From assembly GCF_023241715.1 (NCBI RefSeq), contig NZ_JALQCW010000088.1, positions 30,190 to 94,189 of the forward strand: a stretch of 64,000 nt of DNA, written 5' to 3'. This document shows positions 44,534-52,401 of this stretch, in pieces. Source of the stretch: Pseudomonas morbosilactucae (GTDB lineage Bacteria; Pseudomonadota; Gammaproteobacteria; Pseudomonadales; Pseudomonadaceae). How positions within the stretch are numbered: the stretch's first letter is position 1; each line of letters opens with the position of its first letter. The notes beneath the pieces are model-generated. The model worked only from the letters and a program-made list of their open reading frames with translations, searched no databases and was not told where the DNA came from. The position numbers and the translations under genes are program-made.

Positions 44534-45862
44534 TTAAACCTCGCCTTGTGAAATGGCTGCTGCTCTAGCCCGAAGTAACTGCTCAACTGCAACTGACCAG
44601 CTGTTTTCCTGACGGAAGCATTCATCCCCTAGCGCGTTGCGGTCATGGTTGCGCATGGCGCGCTCATAATCCGTAAATAAATCTTCAATTTCGCCACGGG
44701 GCAACTCAACGCGAACTAAATGAGAACTAGAAACGGTAACTCTGGCTTTTGGAAATCTCTTGTGAACTCTTGGCTCGGCAAGCTTTAATGTTGTCTCTTG
44801 CTCTAATGGCGAAAGTAAAATAAGTTCATCGAGATCTTCTTTGAGCATCGCCAAATGGAGGTCAAGGCTCAGCTCCATCTTTTTAAGGAGAGTACTCTTT
44901 TGCTCAGGGCTTGCGTCGGCCATCGTTTCAAGCTGTTGCAAAGTAGTTACCACCAAATGAAGCATTACTGATATCGAGGCATGAAGCCTAGTCATAGGCA
45001 TGTTGTAATCTGGATTGCCGAGTCCACTCTGGACATCTAGCTGGGCGCTGGATACTTTATGGTAGAAAGAACCAGCACCATAGCAATCTTCAGACCAACT
45101 AAACCGCCCTTGAAGTTCAGTAAGAATCTGTGGATACACGGTGCTCCACACTCCACTAACAGACGGGCCTCTATCCTCTGTCCAAAGGCTATTCAAGTGA
45201 AACAACGTGCAGCGCCCCTCAGCCACGAGAGCCTCAATTCGCCGCTTGTATACACCCTGAATAGAGTCTCCTTTACGATCAATCAGAAGAATTAGGTGAA
45301 ATTTATCTAATCCCTCAAGTTCGAACGCCTCAAGGATTTCGTCGATTGCCCGCCCGGAAACAACAGTATCAATAAAGATAAATTTATCAGACGGGAGATC
45401 GCGCGGAAGAACTTGAGAAAGCTCTTTCCCCTGAAGATTCTTAACTAATTTCTGATAAAACGTCAAATGCGGATCTTGTCCATCCCGCCTAACAAGCGCC
45501 CCCAAAACCTTAACCCAGAAACGCCTGATAGCCTTTGAGGTTTGTTTCTCCTCGGCTGGGTCTGCCGAGAATGGTAGTATCGTCACTGCATGGATTGGAG
45601 AGCCTAGGATTTCCATCCTTGAATCAAGGCGACTCTCCCCATCGGCAAGATAATTTGCCTCACTAAACCAGGCATGCTTTGCAGCCCTAAATATCGGCAT
45701 TGCGCCGCGACTTGGAATTACAACTGAGTCGTAACCTTCCTTGAAAAGTACTCTCAAGCAGCAGCATAGATCTAGAGCTGCCTGCCCGTACTCAAAAATA
45801 TTTTCTTTGGTGAAAACTCTAGCCCAGTAATACTCTGCTGTTTCATCTTTACTCGTCGCCAT
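44534..45862 (-). CDS. Phosphoribosyltransferase-like (PRTase) protein of unknown function
   Basis: 442 residues. The N-terminal half contains a PRTase-like core: VVIPSRGAMPIFRAA (residues 47-61) and FIFIDTVVSGRAIDEILEAF (161-180), which matches the position of the PRPP-binding loop but with D-T-V-V-S-G instead of the usual (D/E)DxxxTG. The C-terminal half is helical. No membrane segment. PRTase-like domains of this kind occur in retron and other defence islands; no reverse transcriptase is near. The start overlaps the end of an upstream frame fragment. Low GC. Function not assigned. Confidence 0.6.
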   Translation of the reverse strand: MATSKDETAEYYWARVFTKENIFEYGQAALDLCCCLRVLFKEGYDSVVIPSRGAMPIFRAAKHAWFSEANYLADGESRLDSRMEILGSPIHAVTILPFSADPAEEKQTSKAIRRFWVKVLGALVRRDGQDPHLTFYQKLVKNLQGKELSQVLPRDLPSDKFIFIDTVVSGRAIDEILEAFELEGLDKFHLILLIDRKGDSIQGVYKRRIEALVAEGRCTLFHLNSLWTEDRGPSVSGVWSTVYPQILTELQGRFSWSEDCYGAGSFYHKVSSAQLDVQSGLGNPDYNMPMTRLHASISVMLHLVVTTLQQLETMADASPEQKSTLLKKMELSLDLHLAMLKEDLDELILLSPLEQETTLKLAEPRVHKRFPKARVTVSSSHLVRVELPRGEIEDLFTDYERAMRNHDRNALGDECFRQENSWSVAVEQLLRARAAAISQGEV

Positions 45863-46025
45863 TCTTCCAACTCAAACTCTCAATTAAATACTCCGGAATA
45901 TAATGCGCCTTTTCGACAACTCTACGCACTAGAAACTCTCGGCTGAGCTTTTTTTCTGAGGCATGCTCAGTAAAAGTTAAGCTCCAACTGCATCGTCCGC
46001 CCCGCGGAGCATTCCGAGAGGGCGA
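45849..46025 (-). pseudogene. C-terminal fragment of a gene upstream of the PRTase gene
   Basis: An open frame without start codon ends at TAA 45849, overlapping the PRTase gene start by 14 bp. Its last 45 residues look coding (WSLTFTEHASEKKLSREF, VEKAHYIPEYLIESLSWK). The frame meets a stop at 46026, close to the palindromic repeat at 46089. It is likely the tail of a first cistron that has been removed. Family not recognisable. Confidence 0.35.
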
Positions 46026-46088
46026 TCATGATTATTTGCCACGACTCTTTCCTAGCATTCAGCTCGTTTTGCGAGGCGTTCTATGGAT

Positions 46089-46147
46089 GACCGCTTCTGG
46101 CCGATTGCTGTCTGTCGCGAAGCGCAGCTACCGGCCAGAAGCGGACG
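46089..46147. repeat. Long palindromic intergenic element
   Basis: CCGCTTCTGGCCG (46091-46103) and CGGCCAGAAGCGG (46132-46144) are perfect 13-bp arms around a 28-nt loop. A 14-nt piece of the left arm (GCTTCTGGCCGATT) recurs at 63038-63051, and GACCGCTTCTGGC at 56070-56082. It appears to be a repeated element of this genome at recombination borders. Confidence 0.6.
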
Positions 46148-46293
46148 TTCAACTTATTCCGCTCCCAACCAAATCAATCGGTCAGGTAGCAAACAAAAGT
46201 TCAACTTATCTGTCCGAAGTGTCAAAAAACCTAAGCGTTAGTGTACCGTGGGGATTTTGACGTGTGGGGGATATGACATTGGAAGAAACCCAC

Positions 46294-47028
46294 TCAGGCT
46301 GTCATGACACGATTGGTGGCAACTATTTGCTCGTGCGTAAACTGACTTCCGGGAGCCATAAACTTGGCCAGCAGCGCATCGCGATTATGAGGCGCCCGTG
46401 TCCTGTCTGCCGCTTTCAGTGCCAATCTGAGTTCTGGCAAGGTCAGTTCAGTGCAGTAAGCAGGTGTGCCTGGTTGCTGGTGCCACGAGTCTTCAAGGTC
46501 GCCAGCTGCAAGTGCTATAAAGCCCGTATCCTCAACAAGATCCTGCGCGATTGTCTCAGCTCTGGTATCCCCCCCAGCTACGGGTATGGCTATGCGAGTT
46601 GGAGAACCGGCTGGCTGACCTTTGTCAGCAAGGGTCGCAGCCAGGATGGCATTCCATGCCTTAACAACTGGATGACCAATCTGTTCGCTTACCCAAATGC
46701 TTTCAGGCTTGCCGTCGTCAACTTCTTTGATTGCCCCGTCGCGCCCCGGATAATAATTTGAAGTGTCAATGATGACGGTTTTCTCCGAAACATTACTCAA
46801 GGTCTGTTTGAGATCAGGGTAGTTTGCGAAGGGAATTGAGAGGATAACGACGTCTACCTCAGACACCGCCTCTTCTTTAGTAACCGCATTTACGCTGATT
46901 TGATTGGCTAGGTTCTTAATGCTCTGCGGGCCTTTCGAGTTTGCCAGTTTAACTTCGTGGCCGCACGCCGAGAGCTTACGGGCAAGGGTTGCTCCAATGT
47001 TACCTGCGCCAATAATTCCAATTTTCAT
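46294..47028 (-). CDS. NADPH-dependent F420-reductase-like / NAD(P)-binding oxidoreductase
   Basis: 244 residues. The Rossmann motif IGIIGAGNIGATLARKLSACGHEV is at the N-terminus, followed by the NADP-type VKLANSKGPQ, then DVVILSIPF, VIIDTSNYYPGRDG, and VVKAWNAI. Members in non-F420 bacteria are NADPH-dependent reductases of unknown substrate. A paralogue with the same architecture lies just upstream on the same strand (47242-47988). ATG 47028. Confidence 0.75.
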   Translation of the reverse strand: MKIGIIGAGNIGATLARKLSACGHEVKLANSKGPQSIKNLANQISVNAVTKEEAVSEVDVVILSIPFANYPDLKQTLSNVSEKTVIIDTSNYYPGRDGAIKEVDDGKPESIWVSEQIGHPVVKAWNAILAATLADKGQPAGSPTRIAIPVAGGDTRAETIAQDLVEDTGFIALAAGDLEDSWHQQPGTPAYCTELTLPELRLALKAADRTRAPHNRDALLAKFMAPGSQFTHEQIVATNRVMTA

Positions 47029-47241
47029 TTAAATAAATCCTCGCGTATAAGCAATGTCAAAGTAATCGCATTCTTAATTGCTGCTGGCTCGCCTTGGTAT
47101 TCAGTCGCCAAGGCAGTTATTGTGAAAGCGATGGTGATGTATTGAAAACCAACTAAGTCGCTTCAGGCTATTAACATTTCGCGCTAAATATGTTTCTGTG
47201 CTGTGATAAACCTTCGTCGAAGTGCTGTTGTGACGACTGAT

Positions 47242-47988
47242 TCATCCATATATCAACTTCGAAAGCTGAACAATGTAGTCGCGGCTTGGATTTGTTCCGA
47301 TTGTGCCAAACCGTTCCTCATACACCGCGAAGAAAAGATCTTGACGCTTTCGAGCGCGCGCCAGATCCGCGTCAGCCAGTGCCTGGGGCAGGGACTCAAG
47401 CGTCACCTCAGTGCAATAGCAGGGCGTGCCGCACTGTTGCTTCCAGGATTCGGCCAACGAACCAGCATAGCAGGCGTCGAATCCGGAATCCTCGACGAGT
47501 GCCATTGTCACAACGCGGTCATGATCACGATCAGCCGCAATAGGGATGGCAATGCGCTCCGGATCGCCAGCTGGCCTGCCAGCTTCATTTAGCGAGGCGG
47601 AGTAAATTGTATTCCAGGCTTTTGCGAGGGGACGGCCAATTTGTTCGGATGCCCATACACTGTCAGGCTGACCATTCTCGATTGCATCCAATCGATCGTC
47701 CCGCGCAGGTATATAGTTGGATGTGTCGATGATCACGCTGTCTTCAGGAAGGCCTTCGAGAAGCGCTTTAAGATCTGGAATTCGTACAAAAGGTATCGAG
47801 AGAATTACGACGTCAGCACCCACCAAAGCCTCTTCTTTCGTGACTGCAATTGCACCCGTGGAGAGCACATCAGGATCAATTGTATGCGGCCCGCGTGAAT
47901 TTGAAACTCTTACTGTATGGCCAGCAGTGCTTAGCAGTCTTGCAAGCGTTCCCCCGATAAATCCGCTACCGATAATTCCGACGTTCAT
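47242..47988 (-). CDS. NADPH-dependent F420-reductase-like oxidoreductase (paralogue)
   Basis: 248 residues, same design as the neighbouring gene: VGIIGSGFIGGTLARLLSTAGHTVRVSNSRGPH, DVVILSIPFVRIPDL, VIIDTSNYIPARDD, LAKAWNTIYSAS, GTPCYCTEVTLESLP. The two share the SEQIG(H/R)P phrase and the PAYCTE/PCYCTE segment. This indicates a tandem duplication or co-acquisition of relatives. Probably a two-gene run. Substrate unknown. The upstream MarR gene may regulate both. Confidence 0.75.
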   Translation of the reverse strand: MNVGIIGSGFIGGTLARLLSTAGHTVRVSNSRGPHTIDPDVLSTGAIAVTKEEALVGADVVILSIPFVRIPDLKALLEGLPEDSVIIDTSNYIPARDDRLDAIENGQPDSVWASEQIGRPLAKAWNTIYSASLNEAGRPAGDPERIAIPIAADRDHDRVVTMALVEDSGFDACYAGSLAESWKQQCGTPCYCTEVTLESLPQALADADLARARKRQDLFFAVYEERFGTIGTNPSRDYIVQLSKLIYG

Positions 47989-48170
47989 AGAGATTCCTCA
48001 TCTTGGGAGCTGGATGTTCACAATATAAGCCTCAGCGAGTGCTAACAGACAGAGCCTCTGCCTACACGATCTGTTCTACAAATGCATCGCGGCTCTGAGA
48101 GCCTGTGTTTCATTTGTTTGTGGCATCACCTTAAAAGCTATGCCTTTGTCAGCTGCTTCTGAGGCAGGTA

Positions 48171-48602
48171 TTAACTGATAGCCGGTCGCGCTAAACCTTC
48201 AAGCGTGCGATGAAGCTCCTGAAGGTCTTCGGGCGTGAGCTGGCACGCCGTTCTGATCTTGTCAGTGATGCTACGAAGTTCATCCTCCATGCCGCGGGCA
48301 GACGCCGTGAGGTCTATAAGCACTCGGCGTTCATCGACGGCATCACGTGTGCGTGTAATCACCCCGGCAGCTTCCAGCCTTTTGAGTAACGGTGTAAGCG
48401 TGCCGGTCTCCATGTCGAGACGTTCACACAAGTCGCTCACAGATCGAGGCGACCCGTTCAAGAGCTCAAGCGTGACCAGGTACTGCGAAAAAGTTAGGCC
48501 CAGTGGTTCGAGGAACGGCTTGTGCAATCGAACCATCCGGTTCGCGGCAGCGTTAAGAGCGAAGGAAAGTTCTGTGGCCACGCTTCGTTGCGTCGAACTC
48601 AT
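48171..48602 (-). CDS. MarR-family transcriptional regulator (OhrR-like, without the redox Cys)
   Basis: 143 residues. The winged helix LTFSQYLVTLELLNGSPRSVSDLCERLDMETGTLTPLLKRLEAAGVITRTRDAVDERRVLIDLT is of the OhrR type. OhrR proteins carry a peroxide-sensing Cys in an N-terminal 'LCFALY' motif; here the equivalent is LSFALNAA (Ser), so organic peroxide sensing by that Cys is unlikely. A perfect TTATGTAG/CTACATAA palindrome lies 16 bp upstream, suggesting autoregulation. Confidence 0.83.
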   Translation of the reverse strand: MSSTQRSVATELSFALNAAANRMVRLHKPFLEPLGLTFSQYLVTLELLNGSPRSVSDLCERLDMETGTLTPLLKRLEAAGVITRTRDAVDERRVLIDLTASARGMEDELRSITDKIRTACQLTPEDLQELHRTLEGLARPAIS

Positions 48603-48617
48603 ATATATCGCCTGCTA

Positions 48618-48637
48618 TTATGTAGTGTGCTACATAA
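48618..48637. promoter_or_regulatory. Operator palindrome of the MarR-type gene
   Basis: TTATGTAG-TGTG-CTACATAA, a perfect 8-bp inverted repeat with a 4-bp spacer, 16 bp before the MarR start on the minus strand. Size and position are those of MarR operators. Confidence 0.65.
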
Positions 48638-48811
48638 ATTATGCTCGGCTCCTACAGGTGTCAACAGCTTCTGAAGCTCCCAATCTTTTTTCAGATGAAA
48701 TGCCCTGGATCAGGCAGCGGAATTGTGAACACACCGATTGAGCGATTCGGCCTGCAGGTAAGCAGATGCAATCTGCTCACCTGGACACAGGGCGCGCTTC
48801 AGAGCAATGAC

Positions 48812-49570
48812 TCATTCTGCCGGTGGTTTGTATCCCGCAAGCATTTTCAACACGTCATCATGTGACCCGCTTGCCTCAGCAAACCGCAGGGGCTTAGCCC
48901 GCTCAACGACGAGTTCAGGTGGAGTGGGAGAAATCTTGAGCAGTTCGAAGATTTCATCCAAAAACTCCTCCAACGGCATGGCATGCTCGTCGTTTTCCTG
49001 GCCGAGCAGAGTGGTACGCACACCCGGTGGCGCAAGTTCGATAACCTCGACTGGCGAGGCCTCCAGTTGCACTCGAAGACTTTGAGTGAACGAGTGAACT
49101 GCCGCTTTGGTTGCGCTGTAGGTGGGCGTGGCTGGCAGGGGGACAAATGCCAAAGACGAACTGACATTGATAACTGTCGCGCTAGGCTGCTTGATCAGCT
49201 GGGGAGTAAACGCGTACACCATGCGGATCGTGCCCAGCAGGTTCGTTGTCACGGTATCTTCGGCTGTACTCAAGTATTCCGGATCAGTCAGATCCTCCCA
49301 ATGCATGATCCCTGCGTTATTGATAAGAACGTTCAGACTCGGATGGCTGATCGCAAGCGCTTCGCTGGTGCGCTGGATGGAATGGGCATCGGAGACGTCC
49401 AGCAATACTGATTCAATGCCAGGGTGTTCCGACACGATCTCGTCGAGCAGAGCCTTGCGACGTCCCGCGATGATGACCTTGTTGCCCGCTTTATGAAGCC
49501 GTAGCGCCAGCCCGAGGCCTATGCCTGAGGTGCCGCCAGTAACCAGAATCGTGTTGCCAGTGCTGTTCAT
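48812..49570 (-). CDS. Short-chain dehydrogenase/reductase (DltE-like)
   Basis: 252 residues, classical SDR. The cofactor motif is TGGTSGIGLGLALRL, then LLDVSD, NVLINNAGIM, the catalytic Ser in VINVSSSLAF, and YxxxK in YSATKAAVHSF. The IAGRRKALLDEI segment after the second strand favours NADP. The ending LKMLAGYKPPAE is typical of the DltE-like subgroup. Divergent from a TetR regulator at 49667, which with two GGACA..TGTCC dyads between them probably represses it. Substrate unknown. Confidence 0.85.
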   Translation of the reverse strand: MNSTGNTILVTGGTSGIGLGLALRLHKAGNKVIIAGRRKALLDEIVSEHPGIESVLLDVSDAHSIQRTSEALAISHPSLNVLINNAGIMHWEDLTDPEYLSTAEDTVTTNLLGTIRMVYAFTPQLIKQPSATVINVSSSLAFVPLPATPTYSATKAAVHSFTQSLRVQLEASPVEVIELAPPGVRTTLLGQENDEHAMPLEEFLDEIFELLKISPTPPELVVERAKPLRFAEASGSHDDVLKMLAGYKPPAE

Positions 49571-49597
49571 AGTAAACTCCCGAAACGATACTTAAGC

Positions 49598-49637
49598 GGA
49601 CAAGTGTCCACTTGCAAACCGTACCGGACAGTTGTCG
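49598..49637. promoter_or_regulatory. Pair of TetR-type operator dyads
   Basis: GGACAAGTGTCC (49598-49609) and GGACAGTTGTCG (49626-49637) are similar dyads 28 bp apart, centred in the 96-bp divergent region between the SDR and TetR genes. Confidence 0.6.
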
Positions 49638-49666
49638 CTTAGCAATGCAATGAGGGAAAATTATTC

Positions 49667-50254
49667 ATGCCTGAAGAGTTGGTGATGCGTTCTGACGCCA
49701 AGAAAAATCGGGAGCGGATTCTGGAGGTCGCAGTGGTTGAACTGACCAGCGATCCTGCAGTTCCGCTGAGTACGATTGCGAAAAAGGCTGGAGTAGGACA
49801 GGGAACTTTCTATCGCCACTTTCCTACCAGAGAGAAGCTTGTATTCGAGGTCTATCAGTTCGAAATGCAGCAGATTGCCTTGTTGGCACAAGAGCTGCTC
49901 GCAACAAGACCCCCTAAGGAAGCCCTCCGAGAGTGGATGGATAGCCTTGCCGAATATGCAATGACAAAGGCAGGACTCGCTACGGCAATCCAACAAGCGG
50001 CCTCCGTTTACGACTTCCCTGGCAAGTCGGGCTACGCTCCAGTTCAAGATGCAGCCGAGTTGCTTTTAAGAGCGAACGAAAAGGCGGGGACGATTCGTAC
50101 CGGGATCACTAACGATGACTTTTTTCTAGCCATCGCCGGCATCTGGCAAATGGATACTCAGAGCGAATGGCGATCTCGCTTGTCCAGATTGATGAACCTG
50201 GTGATGGATGGCCTATGTTTTGGGAGCCCTGAAAGCCTGAAAAACAAGGTCTAA
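49667..50254 (+). CDS. TetR-family transcriptional regulator
   Basis: 195 residues (or 189 from the second Met at 49685). The HTH at 10-60 reads RERILEVAVVELTSDPAVPLSTIAKKAGVGQGTFYRHFPTREKLVFEVY. The C-terminal ligand domain is helical, of the short 'SbtR-like' kind. Divergent from the SDR gene with operator-like dyads between, so it is probably an autoregulated repressor of the SDR. Confidence 0.87.
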   Translation: MPEELVMRSDAKKNRERILEVAVVELTSDPAVPLSTIAKKAGVGQGTFYRHFPTREKLVFEVYQFEMQQIALLAQELLATRPPKEALREWMDSLAEYAMTKAGLATAIQQAASVYDFPGKSGYAPVQDAAELLLRANEKAGTIRTGITNDDFFLAIAGIWQMDTQSEWRSRLSRLMNLVMDGLCFGSPESLKNKV

Positions 50255-50429
50255 TACCCAGCAGGAAAAAAGGGTCAGAGCTAATTGGGGACAGACCGCG
50301 TTTACCAGAAGCAGATGTTGCGCAAAGCTTGCTTGCGTCAGAAAACGCTTTCCGCCCCCTTACCATGTACGCCACCCGGAGAGCAGCCATATTGCCGGCG
50401 ACTTTGCGCTCAATCCGCCCTACTTCTTC

Positions 50430-51395
50430 TTACTTTTTGAAGTGCACAAGATCCCTCGGCTGGCGACCTTCCAGACCCGCAAGCAAATTTTCCAGGGCTC
50501 GCTTGGCCATTGCGTTGCGCGTATCAAACGTCGCAGAGCCAATATGAGGTACGGTGACGACGTTTTTCAGATTAAAAAGCTCGGAGTTCGTCAGCGGCTC
50601 CTTCACATAAACGTCCAAACCAGCCGCCCGGATCCTCTTTTCTTGCAGAGCCTTGATGAGTGCGCCCTCATTCACCACAGGCCCACGCGAGATATTGATC
50701 AAAATACTCTCCGGGCCCATCAAGGCGAGTTCTTTGCGTCCGATAAGATTCTTCGTGGCGTCCGTCAATGGCACGACCGGACAAACAAAGTCAGACGCGC
50801 TTAAAAGCTCTTCCTGCGGTACAAACCTCGCACCAAGTTCCTGTTCAAGCTTTGGTTTACGACTGTTGCCGCTATACAAAATGGTCATGCCAAAACCAAA
50901 GCGGCCTCTGCGTGCGATGGCTTCTCCGATTTTTCCCAGACCGATAATGCCCAACGTCTTTCCATGAACGTCGCACCCAAATTGGGATGCATCGATGGTT
51001 TGTGTCCAGTTTCCCTCTTTAGTCCAGGAATCAAGCTCAGGAATGCGTCTTGCTGTGGCGAGGATCAGGGCCAAAGCCAGGTCAGCAGTGGTTTCGTTCA
51101 ACACATCTGGCGTATTGGTCAACATGATCCCTCGGCGGTTGAGGTAGTCGAGGTCATAGTTGTCGTAGCCAACCGATATGCTTGAGACGATCTCAAGATT
51201 TACAGCCGCAGCCAGCTCAGCTTCACCCAGACGACGACTTCCACCAATCAGCCCGTGAGCGTTCGAAATAGCGGCCTCGAACTGGGCGTCCATATCACCA
51301 AGCTCAGGGCTAATGATGATGACGTCGTAGTCGTCTTTGTAAGGTTCAAGCAGGCTGGGGGAGACCCGGCTGAAGGCCAGGATTGTCTTTTTCAT
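50430..51395 (-). CDS. D-2-hydroxyacid dehydrogenase (GhrB/2-ketogluconate-reductase-like)
   Basis: 321 residues. Motifs: SISVGYDNYDLDYLNRRGI, the dinucleotide site LGIIGLGKIGEAIARRG with YSGNSRKP (NADP preference), ILINISRGPVVNEGALI (Arg of the active site), AAGLDVYVKEP (Glu), VVTVPHIGSATFDTR (catalytic His). It reduces hydroxypyruvate, glyoxylate or 2-keto acids. It is the last gene of the minus-strand run tarD-dctA-(PEP mutase family)-this gene, so a role in the D-tartrate or hydroxyacid pathway is likely. ATG 51395. Confidence 0.85.
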   Translation of the reverse strand: MKKTILAFSRVSPSLLEPYKDDYDVIIISPELGDMDAQFEAAISNAHGLIGGSRRLGEAELAAAVNLEIVSSISVGYDNYDLDYLNRRGIMLTNTPDVLNETTADLALALILATARRIPELDSWTKEGNWTQTIDASQFGCDVHGKTLGIIGLGKIGEAIARRGRFGFGMTILYSGNSRKPKLEQELGARFVPQEELLSASDFVCPVVPLTDATKNLIGRKELALMGPESILINISRGPVVNEGALIKALQEKRIRAAGLDVYVKEPLTNSELFNLKNVVTVPHIGSATFDTRNAMAKRALENLLAGLEGRQPRDLVHFKK

Positions 51396-51421
51396 GACGG
51401 CGTATTCCACCTGTTCCAATA

Positions 51422-52294
51422 TCAATTTGAATCGTGCTCTGACTTCAAAAAGGTTTTTGCCCACTCACGATAACTGTCCGAGAGTGTGTATTTAGAAAGC
51501 AGCTCAGGAAGGGATAGCTCGCTCCCCTCCGTGCCGCTTTGTTCGCGTAGCGCCTCGTAGGTTGCTTTGATTGCGGACAAATAGGGGGCATGCCCATTGA
51601 CCACGATCCGCACATTGGCAGCACTCAATTTTTCAACATTGCTCAGAGCAGGATTTCCATAGTTGATCAGCATGATCGGCACTCTGAGATGTGCCGTAAG
51701 TGCTTCTAGGTGCTGGAGGTCCTTAACACCGACCAGGCAAATAGCATCTGCTCCAGCCTTCTGATAAGCCGCAGTGCGAGCGATGGAGTCGTCCAAAGTG
51801 GTCACAGCCACATTCGTACGGGCGATGATGCTGAGTGCATCATCCGACCGGGCAAATCGCGCGGCATAGATTTTGGCTGCGGCTTCTTCCCTTTCGATAA
51901 GCACATGCGACTGCTCGTCGTACTTGGCCGGTAGATGGGTGTCTTCCAGTGTCAGGGCTGCAACGCCGGCCTTCTGTAACTCTGTGACTGTTCGCATCAC
52001 ATTCAGCGCGTTGCCAAAGCCATGGTCAGCATCCCCAATGATCGGAATCTGGCTTGCCCGTCCGACCCTGGAAACCTGCTCGACATATTCATCCAGCGTG
52101 AGTAATGCGATGTCAGGTGCGCCGAGCACCTGAAGCGACGCAACGGAGCCGCCTTGAATGGCAACGTCAAAGCCAAGGTCGCATGCCATCCGAACTGAGA
52201 TCGGATCGAATACGGAAGCTGCAAATTTGCAGGTGTCTCCCTGGAGTAACTCACCAAACACCTTGCGTAATTCATGATGTGATCGCTCTATCAT
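51422..52294 (-). CDS. Oxaloacetate decarboxylase-like, isocitrate lyase/PEP mutase family (second copy)
   Basis: 290 residues, with the same motifs as the gene at 16038-16907: KFAASVFDPISVRMACDLGFDVA, GGSVASLQVLGAPDIALL, IGDADHGFGNALNVMRTVTEL, LTLEDTHLP, IARTNVAV, GADAICLVGV. No lyase Cys motif. In this position, behind D-tartrate dehydratase and a C4-dicarboxylate transporter, oxaloacetate decarboxylase activity would take the dehydratase product to pyruvate. ATG 52294. The gap to the dehydrogenase gene is 26 bp. Confidence 0.82.
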   Translation of the reverse strand: MIERSHHELRKVFGELLQGDTCKFAASVFDPISVRMACDLGFDVAIQGGSVASLQVLGAPDIALLTLDEYVEQVSRVGRASQIPIIGDADHGFGNALNVMRTVTELQKAGVAALTLEDTHLPAKYDEQSHVLIEREEAAAKIYAARFARSDDALSIIARTNVAVTTLDDSIARTAAYQKAGADAICLVGVKDLQHLEALTAHLRVPIMLINYGNPALSNVEKLSAANVRIVVNGHAPYLSAIKATYEALREQSGTEGSELSLPELLSKYTLSDSYREWAKTFLKSEHDSN

Positions 52295-52401
52295 GTTGGC
52301 TCCATCAATCTTTCCAATCAGGTCTCTCCACGCGGAAAAAGGCATGGAAAACACTACCGGTCATAACCGTTTAGATGGGAATGACCGGATCGCTTTGTAG
52401 T

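Noticed and set aside
44534..46293. Retron around the PRTase-like gene
   Set aside because: No reverse transcriptase gene and no msr/msd-like inverted repeat next to it; the nearby palindrome recurs elsewhere as a repeat element.
50272..50297. Phrase reading GGGTCAGAGCTAATTGGGG, reminiscent of the leader found beside REP-associated transposase genes
   Set aside because: Only a short stretch, with no transposase frame in the 175-bp gap; kept as an observation, not a feature.
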